A stretch of DNA of 6,203 bases from contig JAUQXU010000182.1 in the NCBI GenBank assembly GCA_030837935.1, positions 1 through 6,203 on the forward strand. Reading direction: 5' to 3'. The translations under genes and the position numbers were made by a program. Origin of the DNA: Candidatus Brocadia sp. Lineage in GTDB: Bacteria > Planctomycetota > Brocadiia > Brocadiales > Brocadiaceae. Under the pieces are notes generated by a model. That model ran no database searches. It was not told the origin of the DNA and saw only the letters and a program-made list of their open reading frames with translations. Shown piece after piece: positions 1-4,677 of this stretch; position 1 is the stretch's first letter; each line of letters starts with the position of its first letter.

Positions 1-197
1 AAATCATTACAATATTTAGCCTCGTTCCAAGGTTTTGGGATTCTATTCTTGTATAATCTAAAAGATGTATCGCCGCCATTCTCGTCTAAGAAACGGCCTT
101 TTTCGCATTTTGCTGTCAGCCCGGTATAGTTTATCCTCCCACTTCCCTTTACAAACAAAAACGTTCTCATATATTTACAATTTTCGCAACTTCTCAT
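1..197 (-). CDS. Small Cys-rich protein, C-terminus cut by window edge
   Basis: This frame opens with ATG at 197 and stays open to the window edge, giving 65 codons. Its ATG overlaps the TGA stop of the CHC2 gene (ATGA), so it is probably translationally coupled and fifth in the replication operon; a GGTGG stretch lies just upstream. The product starts MRSCENCKYM and carries Cys4, Cys7, Cys31 and Cys63. The CxxC pair plus later cysteines looks like a small metal-binding fold, but no known family is recognised. The lack of stops and the perfect coupling argue for a real gene. Function unknown; a zinc-ribbon-like replication or anti-defence accessory is only a guess. Confidence 0.7.
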   Translation of the reverse strand, partial: MRSCENCKYMRTFLFVKGSGRINYTGLTAKCEKGRFLDENGGDTSFRLYKNRIPKPWNEAKYCND

Positions 198-685
198 AGC
201 CCCACCAAAACCTTAACCGCCGTTACAAAATCACAATTGTTGATTTTCATATAAATTGTAATTACATCGCCGTGAAACCCACAACTATAGCAGTAAACAA
301 AGCCATTGCGGATGTCCATTGACGGATGTTTATCCTCGTGTGCCCCACTGATACAATGCGTCTTGCCGTTGTGAATATCATGCAAAAGATTCTCAATCGG
401 ATACGCCTTTGCCTTTTCAATGTCGCTTTGGATAATCCGATCACCTTTTCTGGTGTTTTTGAAACTCAACTCCGTTTCGTGCTTTTTGATTTCTTTGTTG
501 ATAAGTTTTAACGTATCCATCAAAAGGAATCTGCTCAACTCGTTATTGCCTGAAAATAGCTGCAAAGCCGTTTGTTGCTCATTTAACAATTCAACGATCT
601 TCTGATTAAGATATTCCTTACGCCTGGAAACAGCCCATTGAATGTCAATTCCGAAATCTTTTGCAGTTTGAATCATGGAATACAT
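194..685 (-). CDS. Stand-alone CHC2 (DnaG-type) primase zinc-finger protein
   Basis: The 163-residue product has a charged helical N-terminal part (residues 1-100) and a C-terminal zinc-binding domain of DnaG-primase CHC2 type. Ligand candidates are Cys111, His116, Cys132 and Cys135. The segment EDKHPSM followed by YCYSCGFHGDVI closely follows the DnaG pattern, in which the finger recognises template DNA. The first pair is CxxxxH rather than the usual CxxH. No TOPRIM/RNA-polymerase domain is present, so it cannot prime alone; it may lend template recognition to a host or element primase. The ATG at 685 has AAGGAGG 4 nt upstream. An in-frame ATG at 676 overlaps the helicase stop (ATGA) but sits 13 nt from that site. 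I prefer 685, with 676 possible. Confidence 0.85.
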   Translation of the reverse strand: MYSMIQTAKDFGIDIQWAVSRRKEYLNQKIVELLNEQQTALQLFSGNNELSRFLLMDTLKLINKEIKKHETELSFKNTRKGDRIIQSDIEKAKAYPIENLLHDIHNGKTHCISGAHEDKHPSMDIRNGFVYCYSCGFHGDVITIYMKINNCDFVTAVKVLVGL

Positions 686-1458
686 ACGGCCTCCTTCAGA
701 AGCCCATCGACTTTTAAATATTTAATTTTCTTCTCAAGAACGCCTGTTCGCCGATGAAAACAAACTTTTAGCCATGCCTCGCTATCGCTTTGGAGGTTGC
801 GCCAGACCATGACACCAGCGTCACTTTCCTGAGAGACAAAGCTCGAATCACGGATATTCTCGTCACTCGGTTCCTGGTAAGGGTCAAGCTTTGCCATATG
901 GCACATCAGAAAGATTGTGATGTTCAAATCAACGGCCAGCATCTTCAAAGTCCGAATTACCTGCCCGATCTCAATACTTGTGTTCCTCATACGCGCCAAG
1001 TCAAAAAGGTAATGTAGGTGGTCGACAAAAACCATTTTCACACCATACTTTGCCAGCCCCTCAAGAATACGATGTTTTAACCATTCAAGGGAGTTTGCCT
1101 TCATCTTTTGGGGCATTACAAACACCGGTAGTTCACCGGGAAACCGGTTTATAAATTCTCTACTTGATAACTCGTAACTGAACCATAAACTTATGATATC
1201 CTGTTTCGCAAAATTTACAGTCAAGCTTTGAGCAAACAAAGTTTTGCCAGCCTTCCTCGGCCCGGAAATAGCTATTAGTTCACCAGGACAAAACCCGCCG
1301 GTGTATTTATCCAGTTGCGGAAGCCTCGACATGACAGGCGCAACTTTTGGCTGCTCGTCAATAATCGCTTTCATGTCATACGATGAAATTATCTTGTCGC
1401 TGCCTTGGTATTCGTTAAGCTCAACTAATAAATCCGCTGTACTTTTTTGCTGTTTCAT
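673..1458 (-). CDS. DnaB-type replicative helicase ATPase domain (short form)
   Basis: The 261-residue protein corresponds to the RecA-like C-terminal domain of DnaB helicases. Visible motifs are Walker A GPRKAGKT (66-73), SYELSS (94-99, like the DnaB SLEMS motif), Walker B MVFVDHLHYL (142-151, Asp146), IFLMCHM (182-188, sensor region) and RDSSFVSQESDAGVMVWR (203-220, matching the DnaB signature before the arginine finger). FHRRTG (234-239) may supply the finger. Full DnaB is roughly 450-470 residues; the N-terminal primase-interacting domain is missing, so this is a helicase core or a loader-like ATPase. It lies between the initiator and CHC2 genes. Its start has a G8 run as ribosome-binding site, and its stop overlaps the next gene. 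The RecA-fold identity is firm; helicase rather than loader is inferred. Confidence 0.85.
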   Translation of the reverse strand: MKQQKSTADLLVELNEYQGSDKIISSYDMKAIIDEQPKVAPVMSRLPQLDKYTGGFCPGELIAISGPRKAGKTLFAQSLTVNFAKQDIISLWFSYELSSREFINRFPGELPVFVMPQKMKANSLEWLKHRILEGLAKYGVKMVFVDHLHYLFDLARMRNTSIEIGQVIRTLKMLAVDLNITIFLMCHMAKLDPYQEPSDENIRDSSFVSQESDAGVMVWRNLQSDSEAWLKVCFHRRTGVLEKKIKYLKVDGLLKEAVCIP

Positions 1459-1472
1459 AATCCCCCCCCTTA
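1459..1472 (-). promoter_or_regulatory. G8-run ribosome-binding site of the helicase gene
   Basis: On the minus strand the 12-nt gap between the initiator stop and the helicase ATG (1458) reads AAGGGGGGGGATT. The only Shine-Dalgarno candidate is this purine run with eight consecutive G. Eight-base homopolymers are prone to replication slippage, which here would change spacing but not protein sequence. Confidence 0.6.
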
Positions 1473-2174
1473 ATAGTACCGTTGTTTTTCCTGAATGTGT
1501 TTGCCGTTACTGCCTGACATTTTCAAAAATAGCTGGTCATATTGCCCCCGAAGTTTTTGAGTACTCAAAATATTGCTACACCAGAAAGAATCTTGCTGGC
1601 ACCAGGTAATGACCTTTTCAATCTCTTCAGGTGAACGCTTATCAATTCGTAACATAAGGTCAATATGTTTAGCCCATGATTGCAAATCAGGTTGTTTGAA
1701 ATTTGGATTTCTTTGTCTGATCAAATTCAAAAGAAGTTCACTCGTCCGAAGCTCATCAGAGTTCGGACAATATAGTTTCTTTTGTACTTCTTTCTTTTGT
1801 GGTATCATTTTTCTGATACCCTTTTGAATCACTTTTCTGCTACGGTAGCAGTTTTCTGATACGGTCTTCCATGTCTCGAAATCCTTATTAAATCTATACT
1901 TTTTGGTAAGACCGTTGCAGAAATCTGATACGGTTACTATGTTTCGGTCTTCAAGCATGTTGATTATTTGCGAACATCTGCTCTTGGAAAGACCGCTCAT
2001 TTTTGCCATTTGGGATAGTGAAATTACGTCTTCTTTTTTTCCAAAGCCGTAAGTCTTCCGAATGACCAAAAGGCATAATCTGAAACAGTGACCCGATAAA
2101 TCTATTCTGATCAGTGCCTCAAGCAATTCATTTGCAATTTTCGTGAAACCGTGTTGACACTGTGGGTTTGCCAT
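1470..2174 (-). CDS. Lambda-O-type replication initiator protein
   Basis: The first 95 residues match the phage replication protein O N-terminal domain, a winged helix that binds origin iterons: GFTKIANELLEALIRIDLSG at 9-28, then VIRKTYGFGKKEDVISLSQMAKMSGLSKS. Residues 96-140 form a basic linker. The C-terminal part (about 145-215) resembles the conserved tail of such initiators (LQSWAKHIDLMLR, ITWCQQDSFWCSNILS, KLRGQYDQL), thought to contact helicase or loader. The 234-residue length is near the usual 230-300. It starts 3 nt after the stop of the helix-turn-helix gene and is followed by the helicase gene, the O-P or O-DnaB order of phages. Four iterons lie in codons 81-125, so the gene probably carries its own origin. 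Confidence 0.88.
   Translation of the reverse strand: MANPQCQHGFTKIANELLEALIRIDLSGHCFRLCLLVIRKTYGFGKKEDVISLSQMAKMSGLSKSRCSQIINMLEDRNIVTVSDFCNGLTKKYRFNKDFETWKTVSENCYRSRKVIQKGIRKMIPQKKEVQKKLYCPNSDELRTSELLLNLIRQRNPNFKQPDLQSWAKHIDLMLRIDKRSPEEIEKVITWCQQDSFWCSNILSTQKLRGQYDQLFLKMSGSNGKHIQEKQRYY
1801..1933. repeat. Four dyad iterons inside the initiator gene: putative lambda-type origin
   Basis: Four 20-21 bp units share a layout of a GGTATCA-like arm, a six-base spacer (usually NTTTTC) and a TGATACGG-like arm. They are 1801-1820 (a perfect dyad GGTATCA-N6-TGATACC), 1825-1845, 1844-1864 (sharing GG with the previous unit) and 1913-1933. A 15-bp palindrome, CTGCTAC-G-GTAGCAG, at 1837-1851 bridges units two and three. 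Between units three and four lies an AT-rich stretch (about 1879-1906) that could be an unwinding element. Lambda-type origins use similar dyad iterons in the middle of O, bound by the N-terminal domain of O. The placement here, codons 81-125 after the winged helix, is the same. Origin function is inferred. Confidence 0.8.
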
Positions 2175-2177
2175 GTC

Positions 2178-2384
2178 TTACCCTTTCGACTGAATTTCAA
2201 ACAGTGCCTTCCGAATTTTAGGAAGGTCACTTTGCCTGAAAACAAAACGTCCGTTCCCAAGCCTTGTAAAATCCTCTGATTTCAATTTTCGAGTATCAAA
2301 AAGATAATTCAAACGATGCCTGGGAATGTTTAGGACTTGGATGACTTCAGAAGGGCTTAGCAGTTTGTCTTCTGCTTGATTCAT
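2178..2384 (-). CDS. Small MerR/excisionase-like helix-turn-helix protein
   Basis: The 68-residue protein is little more than one winged helix-turn-helix. LSPSEVIQVLNIPRHRLNYLFDTRKL (9-34) forms the predicted helix-turn-helix, and GRFVFRQSDLPKIRKAL (45-61) supplies the beta wing and final helix, the layout of HTH_17/MerR-like excisionases. GGAGGT lies 6 nt upstream of the ATG. As first gene of the replication operon, 3 nt before the initiator, it could be an autoregulator acting on the palindrome at 2433-2446 or a recombination directionality factor (Xis). The sequence does not separate these roles. Confidence 0.75.
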   Translation of the reverse strand: MNQAEDKLLSPSEVIQVLNIPRHRLNYLFDTRKLKSEDFTRLGNGRFVFRQSDLPKIRKALFEIQSKG

Positions 2385-2390
2385 TGGGCT

Positions 2391-2396
2391 ACCTCC
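2391..2396 (-). promoter_or_regulatory. Shine-Dalgarno GGAGGT of the replication operon
   Basis: GGAGGT on the minus strand lies 6 nt before the ATG at 2384. It is near-ideal in sequence and spacing and fixes the start of the helix-turn-helix gene. Confidence 0.85.
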
Positions 2397-2432
2397 AAAA
2401 TAAAACAGGAAATAAAACTCTTACCCCTTATT

Positions 2433-2446
2433 GCCGAAATTTCGCC
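2433..2446. promoter_or_regulatory. Operator-like palindrome at the operon start site
   Basis: The core CGAAATTTCG (2435-2444) is a perfect 10-bp palindrome, and the half GCCGAAAT recurs directly at 2445-2452. It sits at the predicted transcription start, where a bound repressor would block initiation. A second copy of the core (CCGAAATTTCGG, 2564-2575) lies in the loop of the nearby terminator, in inverted orientation. The binding protein is unknown; the 68-residue helix-turn-helix protein and the 318-residue protein are candidates. Confidence 0.5.
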
Positions 2447-2449
2447 GAA

Positions 2450-2478
2450 ATAATGATTTTGGGTAGTATGAATTTTAA
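2450..2478 (-). promoter_or_regulatory. Candidate promoter of the replication operon
   Basis: On the minus strand TTAAAA (2473-2478) and CATTAT (2450-2455) are 17 bp apart. Each matches the sigma-70 hexamers at four of six positions. Transcription would begin near 2443, inside the palindrome at 2433-2446, leaving about a 60-nt leader. It is weak by sequence but well placed, and the flanking repeats suggest a controlled promoter. Confidence 0.45.
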
Positions 2479-2479
2479 C

Positions 2480-2501
2480 GGAATGGCTTGGGAATGGCTT
2501 A
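2480..2501. repeat. Tandem 11-bp direct repeat upstream of the operon promoter
   Basis: GGAATGGCTTG (2480-2490) is followed without a gap by GGAATGGCTTA (2491-2501). The pair begins 2 bp from the candidate -35 hexamer. An 11-bp period puts both copies on the same DNA face, as for an activator or initiator binding as an oligomer. Confidence 0.5.
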
Positions 2502-2542
2502 AATGGTGGGTTTCTGGTGGATAAAAATATTTTAAAAATCTG

Positions 2543-2589
2543 AAAATAAAAAAACCCCTGTCACCGAAATTTCGGCAAACAAGGGTTTT
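2543..2589 (-). terminator. Rho-independent terminator of the 318-residue gene
   Basis: Arms at 2580-2589 and 2551-2560 pair with one mismatch. On the minus strand the 3' arm runs into a T7 stretch followed by ATTTT. It lies about 30 nt after the stop at 2619. The loop contains the perfect palindrome CCGAAATTTCGG, so a second hairpin can nest inside. It separates the 318-residue gene from the replication operon. Confidence 0.75.
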
Positions 2590-2618
2590 CCTTTTCTCTC
2601 AAAAAAATTCAGCTTATT

Positions 2619-3575
2619 TTAATCTTCCTCTTTTTCGTCAAATAAATCACTGTTTGAAAACGCATAAACAGAATGACCCTGGCTTTCGCTCTTGGAAACC
2701 TTAAACTTAGGTTTGTATCCATGATTGAAAATAATAGGATCGTCCTGTATCCCGAAACATGCCCTCAACCGCTTCCTTAAATCCTGAATATTCTTTTCCA
2801 CTTTTTCTTTAATACTCGGTGCATATGTCAAACATTCTTGTTCGCTAAAGCCACGAAGAATAACCCATGACTTCACAGGTTTACAGGTTTTTTTATTTCT
2901 AAATCCCATCTCAGCATAATGCTTTCGTATAATCGCACCTTTTATGTTTATACTGACATTTTCATTATCAATAAAACTTATTTTTACCTCATCCCATTGG
3001 ATCCCGGAAGGTGTGGGAAAGGGAATAACCTCTGGTGTGCTTGCCGGTGTCTGCTTCTCTGGTTCAAAACCCGCCTTTGCAAGGTTCAAAAACATGCTTG
3101 CCGACAAGACCTTTTCCTTTATGGCTTCCTCTGGCTTTCCCAGCTGTATATTATCAACAGCCTCATACACTTCACATATTGCAAAAATAGCCAGTATTTC
3201 CTTGTCTGTTATATTGCTTTCAATGGAAGGTCTTGCATACCGCCTGACATCCTGTACCGCTTTCTTTATTGCTTCGGGTGTCTTTTGGTTTGTCAACGTC
3301 AGGTCTGAATGCTCTACATACCAGCTTTGAATTGACCTTGCGGAAGTTAGTTTAAGGTTTGAATATGGTGGAAATTTTTTCGGTACTTCCTCACCGTCTA
3401 TAACCTCGTAGTATACCGATTGTTCTTCGGGTGAATAATATCCCCAAATATGACGTGCATTTTCAATAATCTCACCACATCGTCTAGCCAGTGGATTATT
3501 AAGGGTGGGTAATTTACTGATTAAAGGACATGGTAGGCATATTACTTGAATGCCTGATAAAATTTTTGCCTTCAT
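2619..3575 (-). CDS. Unrecognised 318-residue protein with probable winged-helix C-terminus
   Basis: No family is recognised with confidence. Residues 1-170 are a mixed domain with an aromatic segment (HIWGYYSPEEQSVYYEV, 42-58), a helix-rich part and RRYARPS at 111-117. A Pro/Thr-rich linker (about 171-192) follows. Residues 194-293 alternate strands and helices: WDEVKISFIDNENVSINIKG, RKHYAEMGF, then KNIQDLRKRLRACFG and DDPIIFNHGYKPKFKV. This resembles winged-helix domains of OmpR-type regulators, where LRKRL would be the recognition helix. The tail is acidic (DEKEED). The ATG at 3575 has GGAG 8 nt upstream. It is a single gene with its own terminator, upstream of the replication operon. A DNA-binding regulator of the element is a reasonable inference. 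Confidence 0.7.
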   Translation of the reverse strand: MKAKILSGIQVICLPCPLISKLPTLNNPLARRCGEIIENARHIWGYYSPEEQSVYYEVIDGEEVPKKFPPYSNLKLTSARSIQSWYVEHSDLTLTNQKTPEAIKKAVQDVRRYARPSIESNITDKEILAIFAICEVYEAVDNIQLGKPEEAIKEKVLSASMFLNLAKAGFEPEKQTPASTPEVIPFPTPSGIQWDEVKISFIDNENVSINIKGAIIRKHYAEMGFRNKKTCKPVKSWVILRGFSEQECLTYAPSIKEKVEKNIQDLRKRLRACFGIQDDPIIFNHGYKPKFKVSKSESQGHSVYAFSNSDLFDEKEED

Positions 3576-3593
3576 CCTGTCATCTCCCGTAAT

Positions 3594-3666
3594 GACTCCT
3601 GAAAGTAAATTAAGGGAAAGTCACTCAGGAATGTGACCTTTTCGCTGATCAGGCTATCCCTTAATT
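3594..3666. repeat. Nested inverted repeats upstream of the 318-residue gene
   Basis: The outer pair AATTAAGGGA (3608-3617) and TCCCTTAATT (3657-3666) is perfect over 10 bp with a 39-bp spacer. Inside it, GTCAC (3620-3624) pairs with GTGAC (3633-3637). TCCTGA (3597-3602) can alternatively pair with TCAGGA (3625-3630). The block covers the leader of the 318-residue gene, so it could be a set of operators or a switchable mRNA leader. TTGACA on the minus strand (3666-3671) looks like a -35 box, but no -10 follows at proper spacing. Confidence 0.5.
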
Positions 3667-3693
3667 GTCAATTTAACGCCGAGAAACACGATC

Positions 3694-3927
3694 TCAGATA
3701 GGCAATTTGCCACTTAAAACCATTTCATCGATCCCAGACACGTTAAACACCTTCGGAATCGTTTCTAGACGTCCAGGGCGCGTTTTAGTTACGTAATTCT
3801 GATACGTAAATGCTTCTCTGCTCTTTAGTGCGTTCCTGGGTGTCGTAAATATCAATCGTCTTATGATCTCGTCGGGACCCGGTGCAGGATTATCGCTATT
3901 CGCTTCATGGTTGCTATTATTGCTCAC
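3694..3927 (-). CDS. Small hypothetical protein, start uncertain
   Basis: A 77-residue frame opens with GTG at 3927. No family is recognised. The N-terminus is Asn/Pro-rich and probably disordered (SNNSNHEANSDNPAPGPDE); the rest is basic with mixed character (RRLIFTTPRNALKSREAF) and ends in VFNVSGIDEMVLSGKLPI. GGAG lies only 3 nt before the GTG, too close for an efficient start, and no other in-frame ATG exists near the front. A 21-codon reading frame in another phase (3917-3982) overlaps the start, so either the gene is coupled to that short frame or a frameshift has split a longer gene. It follows the coiled-coil gene on the same strand. Confidence 0.5.
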   Translation of the reverse strand: MSNNSNHEANSDNPAPGPDEIIRRLIFTTPRNALKSREAFTYQNYVTKTRPGRLETIPKVFNVSGIDEMVLSGKLPI

Positions 3928-3982
3928 AGTCTCCGGCCTTAACAGGTTTTTTAAATGGTTTAATGCCTTTCAGATTATCCAT
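3917..3982 (-). CDS. Possible 21-residue basic peptide or frameshifted N-terminus
   Basis: An ATG at 3982, 17 nt after the coiled-coil gene stop, opens 21 codons for a Lys-rich peptide (MDNLKGIKPFKKPVKAGDCEQ without its last residues is the basic part, 5-16). Its end overlaps the GTG of the 77-residue frame. The ribosome-binding site is weak (AGAG). It may be a leader peptide coupling the two genes, or the true N-terminus of the 77-residue protein lost by an indel. Low support. Confidence 0.25.
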   Translation of the reverse strand: MDNLKGIKPFKKPVKAGDCEQ

Positions 3983-3999
3983 CTTTTTTGCTCTCGGCT

Positions 4000-4284
4000 T
4001 TATTTCTGACCTTGCTGAATGGTCATTAACATCTGAATGATAGTATCTATCCTCTGGTTAATAGCTCCAATTTCAGTCCTTAATTGACCAATTTCGTTTT
4101 TAACCTCGCTTCTTAACTGTCCGATATCTGTATCCATTTTTTGTACCAAATACCGAAAATCGTCTTCCTGTCGTTTCTTGACTTCTTTTATCTCCGAAAC
4201 AATTTCTGTGGTTCTTTCGTCTACCACCTGGTAGACAAGTTCAAGCGTTACCTTTTTTAGGGTATGTTTTATAATTCCCTTCAT
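4000..4284 (-). CDS. Small coiled-coil protein, unknown function
   Basis: From the ATG at 4284 the product has 94 residues. It opens with MKGIIKHTLKKVTLELVYQVVDE and continues as a long charged helix; about residues 28-90 have heptad-like spacing of Ile, Leu and Val (DIGQLRSEVKNEIGQLRTEI), with a near repeat of EIGQLR. A homo-oligomeric coiled coil is likely. AAGAGGA lies 8 nt before this ATG. The upstream in-frame ATG at 4323 would add 13 residues (MVCCLFLFKRKEG), but it has no ribosome-binding site and falls inside the terminator hairpin, so I reject it. The gene starts right behind the structured RNA at 4300-4408, which may regulate it by attenuation. No enzymatic motif is visible. Confidence 0.65.
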   Translation of the reverse strand: MKGIIKHTLKKVTLELVYQVVDERTTEIVSEIKEVKKRQEDDFRYLVQKMDTDIGQLRSEVKNEIGQLRTEIGAINQRIDTIIQMLMTIQQGQK

Positions 4285-4299
4285 GCCCTCTTTCCTCTT

Positions 4300-4408
4300 A
4301 AAAAGAAAAAGGCAACAAACCATGAGAGGTTAGGTCTCATAGCCCGCTGCCTTTTATTGCCCCTGGAAGGCCAGGAGCAAATATTCCAAGCGTCCTAACC
4401 ACGCTCTC
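4300..4408 (-). ncRNA. Three-hairpin RNA with complementary 7-nt loops and terminator
   Basis: Read on the minus strand, hairpin 1 (4388-4406) is AGCGT-GGTTAGG-ACGCT plus a closing G-U pair. After 7 nt, hairpin 2 (4357-4380) has a 10-bp stem with a CCTT tetraloop. One base later, hairpin 3 (4307-4355) has an 8-bp base, a 7x7 internal loop, and the apical stem ATGAGA/TCTCAT around the loop CCTAACC. It ends in a T5-C-T5 tract (4300-4310). Loops 1 and 3 are perfectly complementary over all 7 nt, suggesting a kissing interaction. Two pairs (4361/4376 and 4388/4406) are G-U on this strand but C-A mismatches on the other, favouring minus-strand RNA. It may be a free small RNA or an attenuator leader of the coiled-coil gene. 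No known class is recognised. Confidence 0.65.
4307..4355 (-). terminator. Terminator or attenuator hairpin before the coiled-coil gene
   Basis: AAAAGGCA (4307-4314) pairs with TGCCTTTT (4348-4355) over 8 bp, and on the minus strand a T-rich tract follows at once. Transcription entering from the right would stop here, 15-20 nt before the Shine-Dalgarno of the coiled-coil gene. Expression of that gene would then need read-through or another promoter. Confidence 0.65.
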
Positions 4409-4409
4409 A

Positions 4410-4415
4410 ATTGTA
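4410..4415 (-). promoter_or_regulatory. Candidate -10 element for the structured RNA
   Basis: TACAAT on the minus strand matches the -10 consensus at five of six positions. Initiation 6-8 nt downstream would start the transcript right at hairpin 1 (4404-4407). No good -35 hexamer is seen at 16-18 bp, so support rests on placement. Confidence 0.35.
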
Positions 4416-4510
4416 AAATTACCCTTATTTGATCGTCATCAACACTTTAACATCAGTAGTAATGATAAACAAAACCAAAATTCCCCCTTAAATTCAAGGA
4501 TTTTGTTTTC

Positions 4511-4625
4511 TTACTGTAGTCAACTTTGACCAATTTTCTATCCCAGCAATACCTTTTTGCCCCGATTTTCCTTTAATAAGACTCCATTTTTTACTGTAGT
4601 CAAAACGTAGTCAAATTGTAGTCAA
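4511..4625 (+). repeat. GTAGTCAA direct repeats, three phased at 11 bp
   Basis: GTAGTCAA occurs at 4516-4523, 4596-4603, 4607-4614 and 4618-4625. The last three start exactly 11 bp apart, one helical turn. The first two are embedded in a longer 13-bp repeat, TTACTGTAGTCAA (4511-4523 and 4591-4603), 80 bp apart. They lie about 140 bp from the tRNA scar. Short phased direct repeats beside the crossover site are typical of arm-type binding sites of tyrosine integrases; Rep-type iterons are the alternative. Confidence 0.75.
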
Positions 4626-4640
4626 ACCCATCGGAATGGA

Positions 4641-4670
4641 CAGGAATCGGCAGGAATCAGCAGGAAATAG
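4641..4670 (+). repeat. CAGGAA tandem repeats with 10-bp period
   Basis: CAGGAATCGG, CAGGAATCAG and CAGGAAATAG follow each other without a gap, with a partial unit GGAATGGA before them (4633-4640). The 10-bp period again puts the sites on one DNA face. They are distinct from the GTAGTCAA family, so a second protein, for example an excisionase, may bind here. Confidence 0.65.
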
Positions 4671-4677
4671 ATTTGTG

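Noticed and set aside
2919..3330. Plus-strand open frames opposite the 318-residue gene
   Set aside because: They are antisense to a well-supported gene, lack ribosome-binding sites, and have low-complexity hydrophobic or Cys-rich translations typical of shadows.
4000..4323. Longer start at ATG 4323 for the coiled-coil gene
   Set aside because: It has no ribosome-binding site and lies in the apical stem of the terminator hairpin; the ATG at 4284 has a good AAGAGGA site.
4329..4399. GTTAGGT and TCCTAAC resembling integron attC core sites
   Set aside because: On either strand the order is GTTRRRY first and the AAC box second, the reverse of an attC hairpin, and the first base of the second box does not fit. 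The hairpin loops explain these bases better.
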